Source: Microbacterium proteolyticum
Lineage (GTDB): Bacteria; Actinomycetota; Actinomycetes; Actinomycetales; Microbacteriaceae
Length of the DNA: 64,000 nucleotides
Assembly (NCBI RefSeq): GCF_030818075.1
Contig: NZ_JAUSZZ010000001.1
Span: forward strand, 2,542,001-2,606,000
Reading direction: 5' to 3'
Below the pieces are notes generated by a model that was not told where the DNA came from, searched no databases, and saw only the letters and a program-made list of their open reading frames with translations. Shown here in pieces: positions 24,646 to 33,046 of this stretch. A program made the position numbers and the translations under genes. Within the stretch, counting starts at the first letter, position 1. Each line of letters opens with the position of its first letter.

Positions 24646-25542
24646 TCAACGCAGGTAGGAGTCGACGACGAGCGGACCGCGGATGCCGCGGAGCACGTCG
24701 ATGAGCTTCGCGAGGCCTGCCGTGTTCCAGTTCGACAGTTGCAGGTCGTGGGGTCCGAGCGCTTCGAGCCGCCCGACCCGGACGCGCACGACCTCCCACC
24801 CGGCTGAGCGCAGCGTTCGATCCTTGCGTCGGTCGGCCTCCTCTCGGCGTCCGACGTGTTCGAGACCGTGGCGGCCGATCGTGTCGTACTCGACGGCGAT
24901 CCGGAGCTCAGGGAAGACGATGTCGGGCCAGACTTCGAGGTGGTCGAAGAACGGGCGGGCGACCCGGACGGCGTTGAAGCCCTCGGCGAGTGCCAGCCGG
25001 TCGCGCAGGTCGGCGCGCACGCGGTCTTCGACCGCCGAGGCGGGCTTCGGCGCGCAGACCGAGACGAAGGCATCGCCGACGGCGACCGGCGGCGTCTTGC
25101 GGCAGAGCGTCGACGGCGGCCGTGGGCGGCGGGGCCGCAGCACCGCATTCGCCGTGATGGCCGGTGCCTCGACCGCCTCGCGCATCGGCAGAGCGACGAC
25201 CCGTGAGGGATCGGCCAGCTCAGCGCACTCTGGACACCACGCGCTGCGCCGGCGCTCCCGGCCCGGCCGGTGCCGCTGCTCCTGAGGCGTCGCGGCGAAG
25301 CGGTGACCCGCATCGCACTGCCAGAGCAGGAGCACCTCCGCCGCGGGCGGGACCTGACTGAGGGCGATCCCCGCGTTCAGGTCGGGGTGGTACTGCCGGA
25401 TCAACGCGGGGTAAGCCGCCCACGCCTCACGGTACGTGCCCACCGCATAGGGCACATCGAGCCCCTTCGACCACTGCCGTCGGGCCCACCAGGCCTGTAC
25501 TCTCTCCGCCACGCGAGGGAGATTAGCGATGACCTCCGACAC
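24646..25542 (-). CDS. Zinc-ribbon protein with a PD-(D/E)XK nuclease-like domain
   Basis: A 298-residue protein. The N-terminal part has CDAGHRF and WCPECAEL, a zinc-binding pair of the treble-clef type also found in proteins with DUF559-like endonuclease domains. The C-terminal 130 residues show the Vsr-like pattern: FPELRIAVEYDTIGRHG (acidic residues and E-Y-D) and RKDRTLRSAGWEVVRVRVGRLE (Lys/Arg helix then strand). This suggests a nuclease of the very-short-patch or homing type; catalytic activity and target are inferred. No methylase gene is near. Confidence 0.7.
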   Translation of the reverse strand: MSEVIANLPRVAERVQAWWARRQWSKGLDVPYAVGTYREAWAAYPALIRQYHPDLNAGIALSQVPPAAEVLLLWQCDAGHRFAATPQEQRHRPGRERRRSAWCPECAELADPSRVVALPMREAVEAPAITANAVLRPRRPRPPSTLCRKTPPVAVGDAFVSVCAPKPASAVEDRVRADLRDRLALAEGFNAVRVARPFFDHLEVWPDIVFPELRIAVEYDTIGRHGLEHVGRREEADRRKDRTLRSAGWEVVRVRVGRLEALGPHDLQLSNWNTAGLAKLIDVLRGIRGPLVVDSYLR

Positions 25543-25622
25543 TGCCTGTCAGCGGAGCAGCTGCGCCCTGGGCCGCCGCCGCAGCGCGGTCTGGGTAGCC
25601 GGTCGTGGCCGGCATGAGAAGA

Positions 25623-25654
25623 GCCCTCCGACCAGCGTGATCCTGGTGGAGGGC
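25623..25654 (-). terminator. Terminator after tRNA-CAU
   Basis: On the minus strand GCCCTCCACCAG pairs with CTGGTCGGAGGGC (one bulge), followed by TCTTCTC, 6 nt past the tRNA. Confidence 0.7.
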
Positions 25655-25659
25655 ATCGG

Positions 25660-25733
25660 TAGGGCGGGTGGGACTTGAACCCACGATCGTCGGGTTATGA
25701 GCCCGCTGCCTTGACCAGCTTGGCCACCGCCCC
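25660..25733 (-). tRNA. tRNA with CAU anticodon (Ile2 or elongator Met)
   Basis: A 74-nt cloverleaf on the minus strand: acceptor GGGGCGG/CCGCCCT, D arm GCCAAGCTGGTCAAGGC, anticodon stem CGGG/CCCG with loop containing CAT, T arm GTGGGTTCAAGTCCCAC. CAU can mean Met, initiator Met or Ile2 (lysidine-modified). It is not the initiator, which has a C-A mismatch at the acceptor end. I cannot separate Met from Ile2 by eye. Confidence 0.9.
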
Positions 25734-26037
25734 CAGCGACGACGAGCCTACCGGCATCCGTCCCGTCCCGCCGACAGCGATCGCGTCGCCGCCGCGTCGG
25801 GCGGTCGCGGTTCGAACTCGTCGCGATCCGCGTGAGCATGCGTGGCAGCGCGCCGCGCGGCCCCCGGAGGTCTTCGCGGAAGCCAATGAGGCCGCACGCG
25901 TTCGTCGAGGCCGCACGCGATCGGCGTCCAACGGGTGCGTCCTCGGCGAACCCCTGCGGTCTCGGCGAAACCGGCGCCTCACCGGGACATGCGCCGCATC
26001 CGCCTCGGGCCGAGCGGGTCGAGGCCCCGCAGGCGCG
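25734..26037. other. Intergenic region, nothing recognised
   Basis: About 300 nt between the tRNA and the end of the DMT-type gene. Frames crossing it are antisense shadows of the transporter gene. One GGCATCC heptamer at 25753-25759 is the only feature noted. Confidence 0.5.
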
Positions 26038-27003
26038 TCAGTGCACGCGCGGCTTCTTCGGTTTGCCGTCGGCGGTGATCTGGGGGTGGTGCTTGGTCAG
26101 CTGGATGACGCCCCATGTCGCGATCGCGCCGGCGATGACGAAGCCGATCAGCGCCCAGGCGGGGGCTGTCGACGCCTCACCGAGCACGAGCAGGCCGATC
26201 AGCACGGCGACGATCGGGTCGATCACGGTGAGGCCGGCGATGACGAGGTCGGGCGGGCCGACGGAGTACGCGGTCTGCACGAAGTACGCGCCGACGGCGA
26301 CGGCGGCCAGCAGCGCCACGAGGCAGAGCAGGGTGAGCCACTCGAAGTCGCCGGCCTGCGCGCGGCTGATGACGACCTTGGCGAGGGTCGCGACGAATCC
26401 GTAGATGACGCCCGCGGCCATGATGTAGAACAGCGCCTGCGCGCGGCGGCGCACGAGCACCCAGAAGACGCCGAACACGATGACGACCACGGCCAGGATG
26501 CCGAGGATGATCAGCAGCTCCCGCTCGGTGATCAGCTTCTCGGTGGCGAAGAAGGCCGCGATGGTGACGAAGATGAAGATGCCGCCCACGCACAGCGCGA
26601 TGGCGATGAGCGACTGTCGCGTCGGCTTGTGCCGCGAGACACGTGCGTTGAGGACGGTGGTGATCACCAGGGCGATCGCGCCGAGAGGCTGCACGAGGAT
26701 CAGCGGGGCGACCGACAGCGCCGCCAGCTGACACACGATCGCCAGGCCCAGCATCACGGTGCCCGCCACCCACGACGGCCGGGTCAACAACGAGGTCAGC
26801 TGCGAGCGCGAGAGGCCGCCGGTGGTCTTGCCGCCCGAGAGGCGCTCGACCTTCTGCACGCCGCGGTGCTGGTACTGCGCGCCGAACGACATGAACACCG
26901 CGCCCAGCAGGGCGAGCGGGATGCCGAGCAGGATGCGCGGGTCGCGGAAGACACCGACGAGTTGGTCGATTCCATCGGTGAGGGTGGTATCGAGCGGAAT
27001 CAC
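26038..27003 (-). CDS. DMT-superfamily membrane protein (NIPA-like)
   Basis: A 321-residue protein with nine to ten hydrophobic segments in an inverted-repeat arrangement (EamA/NIPA type), for example ILLGIPLALLGAVFMSFGAQYQH at the start and APAWALIGFVIAGAIATWGVIQL near the end; the tail is basic (KPKKPRVH). Family members transport metabolites or Mg2+; the substrate is not known here. GTG start at 27003. Divergent from peptide deformylase, 41 nt apart. Confidence 0.85.
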   Translation of the reverse strand: MIPLDTTLTDGIDQLVGVFRDPRILLGIPLALLGAVFMSFGAQYQHRGVQKVERLSGGKTTGGLSRSQLTSLLTRPSWVAGTVMLGLAIVCQLAALSVAPLILVQPLGAIALVITTVLNARVSRHKPTRQSLIAIALCVGGIFIFVTIAAFFATEKLITERELLIILGILAVVVIVFGVFWVLVRRRAQALFYIMAAGVIYGFVATLAKVVISRAQAGDFEWLTLLCLVALLAAVAVGAYFVQTAYSVGPPDLVIAGLTVIDPIVAVLIGLLVLGEASTAPAWALIGFVIAGAIATWGVIQLTKHHPQITADGKPKKPRVH

Positions 27004-27044
27004 CCCTCGACAGTAGCCGCCGCTCCCCTGGTTAGGCTGGAGAC

Positions 27045-27611
27045 GTGGCCGTACTCCCGATCCGCATCATGGGCGACCCCGTGCTGCACGCCCCCGCCGC
27101 CCGCGTCGACGTGATCGACGACGAGGTGCGCCAGCTCGTCGCCGACATGTTCGAGACCATGGATGCCGCGCCCGGCGTCGGGCTCGCCGCTCCCCAGGTG
27201 GGCGTGGGGCTGCGCATCTTCACGTACACCTACGAGGATGACGAGGGACTGCCCTGGCGTGGTGTCGTGATCAACCCGGAGCTGTGGATCCGCCCGCTCG
27301 AGCCCGGCTACCCCGACCCCGATGACGAGAGCGAGGGGTGCCTGTCGTTCCCCGGCGAGCGTTTCCCGCTGCGTCGCTCCGAGGCGGCGTTGCTGACCGG
27401 CACCGACCTGGAGGGTCAGGCGGTCCGTATCGAGGTCACCGGCTGGCGCGCGCGCATCCTGCAGCACGAGTTCGATCATCTCGACGGCATCCTGTACGTC
27501 GACCGCCTCGATGAGGAGGACAGCCGGGTCGTCGCCAAGATCGCGAAGAAGCGCAAGTGGGGCAAGCCCGGTGCGTCGTGGATGCCGGGAGTCGACGACA
27601 TCGACGCGTGA
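27045..27611 (+). CDS. def: Peptide deformylase
   Basis: A 188-residue metalloenzyme that removes the formyl group from nascent proteins. All three motifs are present: GVGLAAPQVG (motif 1), EGCLSFPGE (motif 2, metal Cys) and QHEFDHLDG (motif 3, two metal His and catalytic Glu). GTG start at 27045. The C-terminal extension WGKPGASWMPGVDDIDA is typical of actinobacterial enzymes. Confidence 0.96.
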   Translation: MAVLPIRIMGDPVLHAPAARVDVIDDEVRQLVADMFETMDAAPGVGLAAPQVGVGLRIFTYTYEDDEGLPWRGVVINPELWIRPLEPGYPDPDDESEGCLSFPGERFPLRRSEAALLTGTDLEGQAVRIEVTGWRARILQHEFDHLDGILYVDRLDEEDSRVVAKIAKKRKWGKPGASWMPGVDDIDA

Positions 27612-27625
27612 GCGCGCGTGGCGCG

Positions 27626-27782
27626 GGGTCGCGGCATCCTGGATCACCGCGCGCGCGAGCGCTGAGGCCGTGACGGCGGATTCGCGGCGCCGGGTCGCGG
27701 CATCCTGGATCACCGCACTCGAACGAGCGCCGAGGCGGTGAGAACGGGTCGGCGGCACCGGGTGCGCGGCATCCGGGATCAG
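27626..27782. repeat. Three-copy repeat after def
   Basis: A 25-nt unit with key part CGCGGCATCCTGGATCACC occurs at 27626-27650 and, identical, at 27692-27716 (66-nt period); a degenerate third copy runs 27760-27782 (GCGCGGCATCCGGGATCA). Each contains the GGCATCC heptamer. It fills the gap between two convergent genes and may work as a terminator region. Confidence 0.65.
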
Positions 27783-29083
27783 GGTTCGATGATGTTCGGC
27801 ACGAACCGGCAGAAGTAGTCGGTGATGGGGCCGTCGGACTCGCGGATGCCCACGCCGTACGCCTCGTCGTCCACGACCCATGAGCCGAGCACCGGGTGAT
27901 TGCTGCCGTTCGAGCCGCGGAAGTCGGGCAGCTCGTGGTACTGCTGCCAGACGCGTTCGCGGCCGGTGCCCTCGCGGCGGTACTCCTTGCCGTTCGAGGT
28001 GACCGTGCCGTCGGCGCGGTGGACGTGGATGCCGTCGCCCTCACGGCCGAAGACCGGTTTGACGACGTAGTCCGTGAGGCCGTTCGGGCCGTCGGCGTAT
28101 GCGGGGAGCAGGTTGGGGTGGCCGGGGAACAGCCGCCAGAGGGCGACGAGCAGCAGCTTGTTGGAGAGGAACATCTTCCACGCCGGCTCGTACCACCGGC
28201 CGAACAGTCCGCGCCCGGCGATGAGCAGTGCGCCGAACTCCTGGTCGCCGACGACGCGGTCGTCGCCCGAGACGAGGTCCTCCCACGGGTACAGTTTGAA
28301 GAGGTTCCGGATGACGGGGTACTGCGTGCCGGGCTCGTCGCCCGGCAGCGCGGCGATGCTGCGCGAGGATCCCCACGGCTCGGGGACGCCGACGAACTGG
28401 CGGGCGCCGTGGTGCCAGCCGATGTCCTTCATCTCGATGCCGGTGTGCTCCCACCCGGCCTCGCCGGCGAGGTCGCGCATGTCGGCGACGGTGTCCCAGT
28501 CCTCGCCGTAGATGTCGGCATCCGAGTGGGCGACGAAGAGGCGTCCGCCCTCGCCCTCTCTGAGCGAGCGGTGCAGGAGCGCGCGCCAGCGGTCGACGAG
28601 GGCTTCGTGCAGGCCGTTCCACTGGTCGGTGTCGGCGGCGACGGCGCCGGATTTGAGCCGATCCTGCAGCCAGAACCACTGCGTGACCGAGGCCTCGATG
28701 AGTCCCGTCGGGGTGTCGGCGTTGTACTCCAGCATCTTCGCGGGGCTGCCATCGCCGGCATAGGCGAGGTCGAACCGCGCGTAGACGTCGGGTTCGTCCT
28801 GCTCGAGCGACCATTGCGCGAACTCGAACGCTTTCGGGTCGAGCCCCAGATGACCGAGTTCTCCGGATGCCAGGTAGCGCGCGGCCTCGCGGCTCATGCG
28901 GTGCAGCTCTTCGGTCTGCTTCTCGAGCTGTTCCACCTCGGGCAGGGTGAAGACGTAGGCGGCGCCGTCGTTCCAGTAATCGACAGCGGTGCCGTCGTCG
29001 CGCACGGAGTGCGAGTAGATGAGGCCGGACTGCTTGATCGTGCGTTCCCAGTCGGGGCGCGGGGTCAGTTCGATGCGGCGCAT
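27779..29083 (-). CDS. Glutathionylspermidine synthase-like ATP-grasp protein
   Basis: A 434-residue protein of the GSP_synth (YgiC/YjfC) family. It has the PreATP-grasp and ATP-grasp parts: DEPDVYARFDLAYAG and LEYNADTPTGLIEA (Mg2+/ligand segment), YVVKPVFGREGDGI (the phosphate-binding loop with Lys) and PVLGSWVVDDEAYGVGIRESD. In enterobacteria such proteins form a peptide-type bond of unknown substrate and are not true glutathionylspermidine synthases. Here it overlaps the stop of a lipoprotein gene by one base, like ygiB-ygiC. Confidence 0.85.
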   Translation of the reverse strand: MRRIELTPRPDWERTIKQSGLIYSHSVRDDGTAVDYWNDGAAYVFTLPEVEQLEKQTEELHRMSREAARYLASGELGHLGLDPKAFEFAQWSLEQDEPDVYARFDLAYAGDGSPAKMLEYNADTPTGLIEASVTQWFWLQDRLKSGAVAADTDQWNGLHEALVDRWRALLHRSLREGEGGRLFVAHSDADIYGEDWDTVADMRDLAGEAGWEHTGIEMKDIGWHHGARQFVGVPEPWGSSRSIAALPGDEPGTQYPVIRNLFKLYPWEDLVSGDDRVVGDQEFGALLIAGRGLFGRWYEPAWKMFLSNKLLLVALWRLFPGHPNLLPAYADGPNGLTDYVVKPVFGREGDGIHVHRADGTVTSNGKEYRREGTGRERVWQQYHELPDFRGSNGSNHPVLGSWVVDDEAYGVGIRESDGPITDYFCRFVPNIIEP

Positions 29084-29457
29084 CAGCTGCCGTGGCTGCC
29101 GTCGGAGCCGGAACCGCCGAAGCCGCCGCGCGAGACGCTCGCTCCGTCACCGGAGATCCCGCGCGCGGCGGTCTTGCCCGCGGGCAGGGTGTCGGTACCG
29201 CCGGTGGCCGGCTGCCCCACGGCGGGGACCGTGCGGCTGTTCGAGCCGAGCGCGTAGTAGTACCAGCCGGCGCTGCCGCCGTGGTTGTTGCAGTCGTCGT
29301 CGGGCAGGCGCTTCTCGGTGGAGTTGTCGCGGCAGATCTGCGCGTAGTCCTCCGACACGTTGCTGCCCTGCCCGCAGCCGGTGAGGGAGGCGGCGAGCGC
29401 GGCGACGACGCCGACGGTGACGGTTCGCGAGGCGCGGCGGCGCGCGACGGGATGCAT
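29083..29457 (-). CDS. YgiB-like lipoprotein
   Basis: A 124-residue lipoprotein: basic start, hydrophobic segment VGVVAALAASLTGC with lipobox LTGC, so it is anchored outside the membrane by the Cys. The mature part has QICRDNSTEKRLPDDDCNNHGG, a spaced pair of Cys, then GWYYYALGSNSRTVPAVGQPA and a Gly/Ser-rich tail. The same order and features (CNN, GWYY) are seen in DUF1190 proteins next to YgiC homologues. It is translationally coupled to the ATP-grasp gene. Confidence 0.8.
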   Translation of the reverse strand: MHPVARRRASRTVTVGVVAALAASLTGCGQGSNVSEDYAQICRDNSTEKRLPDDDCNNHGGSAGWYYYALGSNSRTVPAVGQPATGGTDTLPAGKTAARGISGDGASVSRGGFGGSGSDGSHGS

Positions 29458-29623
29458 GCGCCGATGCTCTCACATCGTCGTTGCCTTCTCGTTCACTCGC
29501 GCCCTTCATGGCGGTGCGGGAACGACGACCTCGCGGCGGCTGCGCTGTCGGACGAGCTGGTGGTCCCAGATCAGAACAGGAACCGCCCCCGCAGACGTCC
29601 ACCACTCCATCGCTCGCTACTCG

Positions 29624-30568
29624 TCAGCGCGCGGCGAAGCTGTGCAGGTGGAGGTCGTCGCTCAGCGCTTCGCTCGCGAGCCGGCCGCGCACGCTGGTGC
29701 CCTGGGCGTCGAGGGGCGGGCTCACCACCGCCGCGCCGAGGCGTCCGGGAGCGGCGAGCACGATGGCGCCCGACACGCTCGATTTCGCCGGGATGCCGAC
29801 CGCTCGCATCCACCGCCCCGACCCGTCGTAGACGCCGCAGGTCGCCATGACCGACACGACATCGCGGGCCACGCGCTCGGGCACCACACGTCGACCCGTG
29901 CGCGGGTTCACGCCGCCGCATGCGAGCGTCGCGCCCATGACGGCGAGGGTCTCGGCATCCACCAGGGTCGCGCAGGCGCGCGCATAGACGGCCACGGCGT
30001 CGTCGGCGCCGACCCGCATCGTCCCTTCGGCGCGCATGAGGTGCGCGAGGGCGTGATTGCGGTCGCCGAGCAGGTGCTCGTTGTGCGCGACGTCTTCGTC
30101 GACGGCGAGGTCGCGTCCGGCGAAGGCGGCGAGCCCCTCGGCGATGCGCGCGTCGCGCTCGGCCGCGTCGCATCCGCGGACGAGGGATGCCGTGAGCAGG
30201 GCGCCCGCGTTGACCATCGGGTTGGGCGGACGCCCGGTGCCGCTCTCGAGCTTGATGGCGTCGAAAGCCTCCCCCGTCGGTTCGATCCCGACCCGGTCGA
30301 GGGCGGCGCCGTCGGTGTCGAGCAGGGCGAGGGCGAAGAGGAACGGTTTGACGGCGGACTGCACGCTGAAGGCGACGTCGGCGTCGACGCTGGTGCGGGT
30401 GGTGCCGTCGGGCAGCACGAGGGCGATCGCGCACAAAGCGGGGTCGGCGGTGGCGAGCTGGGGGATGCTGTCATCGACCTCGCCTTCGCTTCCGCCGTCG
30501 TCTTCGCCGTGGTCGAGGAGGCGCGAGCGCAGCGCGTCGAGGTCGTAATGATGGGGATCGGGGGTCAC
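29624..30568 (-). CDS. glsA: Glutaminase
   Basis: A 314-residue enzyme that turns L-glutamine to glutamate and ammonia, serine-dependent beta-lactamase-like fold. Catalytic Ser and Lys are in SVQSAVKPFLFALALLD; further family motifs are SGTGRPPNPMVNAGALL, NEHLLGDRNHALAHLMRAEG and TCGVYDGSGRWMRAVGIPAKSSVSGAI. I use the GTG giving VTPDPHHYDLDAL; a longer in-frame start at 30598 has no ribosome site. Divergent from the Ser/Thr kinase gene. Confidence 0.9.
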   Translation of the reverse strand: MTPDPHHYDLDALRSRLLDHGEDDGGSEGEVDDSIPQLATADPALCAIALVLPDGTTRTSVDADVAFSVQSAVKPFLFALALLDTDGAALDRVGIEPTGEAFDAIKLESGTGRPPNPMVNAGALLTASLVRGCDAAERDARIAEGLAAFAGRDLAVDEDVAHNEHLLGDRNHALAHLMRAEGTMRVGADDAVAVYARACATLVDAETLAVMGATLACGGVNPRTGRRVVPERVARDVVSVMATCGVYDGSGRWMRAVGIPAKSSVSGAIVLAAPGRLGAAVVSPPLDAQGTSVRGRLASEALSDDLHLHSFAAR

Positions 30569-30617
30569 TCCCCCACCTTCGTCCACCGACGCTGCCACAC
30601 CGACCGGGTTGCACGGG

Positions 30618-30647
30618 TTGACGTCGTGCGGCAGAACCCCGCATTAT
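30618..30647 (+). promoter_or_regulatory. Promoter of the Ser/Thr kinase gene
   Basis: TTGACG (30618-30623) and CATTAT (30642-30647) with an 18-nt spacer, a good sigma-70-type match, 112 nt before the start codon. Confidence 0.55.
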
Positions 30648-30758
30648 GCGCGCCGCGTCTCAGCGCCGCCAGCCCCCGTGGCATCCCTTCGCCCGCGCAA
30701 TAGTGTGCGTGCAGACGGCGATCCCGCGCCGTCGTCCCGCAGCATCGCGAAGGATCCG

Positions 30759-32525
30759 ATGAGTCACGCTCCTGACCTCTCGCTGGCGCACACGGGCGAC
30801 ATCCTCGGGGGGCGCTACATTTTGCGCGAGCGCCTCGGTGCCGGCGGAATGGGGCGCGTCTTCCGTGCCCGCGACGAAGTGCTGGCGCGAGATGTCGCGA
30901 TCAAGATCTTCCACGCTGACGGCGCCGGCGGACCCGAGCCGTTGCGGCGCATGTCGGAGGCGCGCGCACTGGCGGCCCTCGACCACCCCTCGCTGGTCAC
31001 CCTCTTCGACGCGCGGCTGGTGGGCGAGGACCACGTCTACCTCGTGATGGAGCTGATCACCGGTCCATCGCTGCAGCGTCGGATCGAGCAGGAGGCCGTT
31101 CCGTCGCGGGAGCTGGCCGGCATCCTGGGCGATCTCGCCGGGGCACTCGCGGTCGTGCACGGCGCGGGGATCGTGCACCGTGACGTCAAACCCTCCAACG
31201 TGCTGCTGCGTCCGCTCCACGGGGCGCCTCGAGAGGCCGAGGCCGTGCTCGCCGACTTCGGTGTCGCCCACCTCATCGACGCCACGCGGCTGACCACCCC
31301 CGGCACCGTCATCGGCACGGCCGCGTACCTCGCGCCCGAGCAGGTGCGGGGCGAGGCGCCGCAGGCGGCGTCCGACATCTACGCTCTCGGGCTGCTGGCC
31401 ATCGAGGCGCTGACGCGTCTGCACCCGTTCGGCGGCGGATCGCTGCAGGAGACCCTGCTCGCACGCCTGGCCCGTCAGCCCGACGTTCCGGGGTTGCTGA
31501 GCCCACGGTGGCGATCCCTGCTGACCGCCATGACAGCCACGGATGCCGCGGCGCGACCGTCGGCGGCAGAGGTCGCGCGGCGCGCGGAGGCGCTCGCGGA
31601 AGAGGAACCGGCGCTCGTTCCGGATGCCACGCAGTATCTCGCGGGGTGGATGATGCCGACCGCACCTATTCCCGCGTCCACGGTGGCCGCCGGGGCTCTG
31701 GACGCGGGCGCGTCGACGGCGGCCACCGGGGCCATGCCTACGGGCGGGTCGACGGTCGCCGCCGAGGCCGCACCCGCGGACGCGGGGAGGGTCACCGCGG
31801 GGGACGTGCCCATGGGCGGGTCGACGGTCGCCGACGGGGCCGTGCTCCCGGGCGGGTCGACGGCCGCCGCCGAGGCCCTTGTCACGCGGGCGTCGGAAGA
31901 CACCGCGTCCGGGCAGATCGTTCTTGCGCCCGGCGATCAGGCGGCGGCGCACACTGCGGCGTCGCGTCGCGCGTCCGCCCGGCGTCCCCGTCGCCGCGGC
32001 TGGGCGTGGGTGGCCGCGAGCGCCGGCGCGGCGCTCATCGTCGGCGGACACCTCGCGGCCTTCTCGCTCGGGGCGGCGCATGATGTGACGACGGATCGCG
32101 CACCGGCGTCGACCCCCTCTCCGGCGCGCAGCGATTCGCCGCCGGTGGCCGACGACACCCCCGCCGCCACGCCCGCCCCTGTCGCGACGTCGGCACCCGT
32201 CTCGACGTCGGCACCCGTCGCATCGCCGTCGCCCGTGGTCGAGACCGACGCCACGGTACAGCCGAGCCCCGATGCGTCGACGCCGGCGCAACCAGCGCCG
32301 CCCGCGCCCGTCGTGGTCGAGTCGGTCGTCTCCCGGGCGACCGGTCCGAGCGGTGGCGGCGAGACGACCGGCGCCGCCGCGAACCCGGCGCCGCCCGTCC
32401 CCTCCGCGGAAGCGACCCGCTCTCCCGGCCGGGGAGCGCCGGAGGGCACAGGACGGCCCGACTCCCCCGGGAAGTCGGAGGACGCCGGCCCTGGCCGCGG
32501 CGTCGGCCCTTCGGGCAAGAACTGA
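30759..32525 (+). CDS. Transmembrane serine/threonine protein kinase
   Basis: A 588-residue Hanks-type kinase. Kinase domain about 19-285: P-loop LGAGGMGRVF, Lys49 in VAIKIF, catalytic loop VHRDVKPSNVLL, Mg2+ loop ADFGVAH, and APEQ. A long linker holds GGSTVA repeats (MPTGGSTVAAEA, MGGSTVADGAV, PGGSTAAAEA). One membrane segment (WVAASAGAALIVGGHLAAFSL) follows near 455, then an outer Pro/Ala/Thr-rich tail without PASTA repeats. Ribosome site AAGGA precedes the ATG. The partner proteins are not known; there is no phosphatase gene beside it. Confidence 0.9.
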   Translation: MSHAPDLSLAHTGDILGGRYILRERLGAGGMGRVFRARDEVLARDVAIKIFHADGAGGPEPLRRMSEARALAALDHPSLVTLFDARLVGEDHVYLVMELITGPSLQRRIEQEAVPSRELAGILGDLAGALAVVHGAGIVHRDVKPSNVLLRPLHGAPREAEAVLADFGVAHLIDATRLTTPGTVIGTAAYLAPEQVRGEAPQAASDIYALGLLAIEALTRLHPFGGGSLQETLLARLARQPDVPGLLSPRWRSLLTAMTATDAAARPSAAEVARRAEALAEEEPALVPDATQYLAGWMMPTAPIPASTVAAGALDAGASTAATGAMPTGGSTVAAEAAPADAGRVTAGDVPMGGSTVADGAVLPGGSTAAAEALVTRASEDTASGQIVLAPGDQAAAHTAASRRASARRPRRRGWAWVAASAGAALIVGGHLAAFSLGAAHDVTTDRAPASTPSPARSDSPPVADDTPAATPAPVATSAPVSTSAPVASPSPVVETDATVQPSPDASTPAQPAPPAPVVVESVVSRATGPSGGGETTGAAANPAPPVPSAEATRSPGRGAPEGTGRPDSPGKSEDAGPGRGVGPSGKN

Positions 32526-32577
32526 CCGCTGTCAACGGTGATGACCGACGCGGCGGCGCCGTGGTGGCATCCCGTTC

Positions 32578-32733
32578 ATGAGCGATCCTGACCGTCTCCC
32601 CGTGCCCGACCCCGCCGCCCAGAAGACCGACCGCGACGACACCTCGATCGTGCCCGATATGGAGGCCGATCCGGTCGAGCGCGAGCGACAGCGAACCGAA
32701 CAGGGCGACGGAGGCCATGACGTTCCTGCCTGA
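32578..32733 (+). CDS. Small acidic hypothetical protein, 51 aa
   Basis: A short ORF from the ATG at 32578, starting MSDPDRLPVPDPAAQKTDRD and ending GHDVPA. It is very rich in Asp, Arg, Pro and Glu, with no hydrophobic core, so probably disordered. Codon use (GAC, CCC, GCC) agrees with neighbouring genes. It sits 52 nt after the kinase gene and before the tRNA terminator. Not recognised; similar short acidic proteins are common in Microbacterium. Confidence 0.5.
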   Translation: MSDPDRLPVPDPAAQKTDRDDTSIVPDMEADPVERERQRTEQGDGGHDVPA

Positions 32734-32874
32734 AACCGTCGGCGGTTCTCGGGGCGACGGGAGCGAAAGCCCTGTCGCCGCGGTCATCGGCGCGCAGCGG
32801 GTGAGAAGACTGGTGGCACGTCCGCCACGGTCCGATGAAGAGCTCCCCGTCGTGATCGGTCGACCCGGGAACGA

Positions 32875-32907
32875 CGAAGGCCCGCCTCTGACGAGACGGG
32901 CCTTTCG
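32875..32907 (-). terminator. Terminator after tRNA-Asn
   Basis: AAGGCCCG (32877-32884) pairs with CGGGCCTT (32897-32904); T runs on both sides let it work in either direction. It lies 5 nt past the 3' end of the tRNA. Confidence 0.75.
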
Positions 32908-32911
32908 CCTG

Positions 32912-32984
32912 CTCCCCGGCTTGGACTCGAACCAAGAACCTATCGGTTAACAGCCGATTGCTCTGCCAATTGAGCTACCGAGGA
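32912..32984 (-). tRNA. tRNA-Asn (anticodon GUU)
   Basis: A 73-nt cloverleaf on the minus strand: acceptor TCCTCGG/CCGGGGA, D arm AGCTCAATTGGCAGAGC, anticodon stem ATCGG/CCGAT with loop CTGTTAA (GTT), T arm CTTGGTTCGAGTCCAAG, discriminator G. Confidence 0.95.
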
Positions 32985-33046
32985 TCGTGTCCGCCTTGCG
33001 GTGGACAACCCCACGATACTAACAGCACGCGGGGGCGCCGAGAAAA

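Noticed and set aside
25675..27114. A 479-codon plus-strand ORF
   Set aside because: It is the antisense shadow of the DMT-type membrane protein gene.
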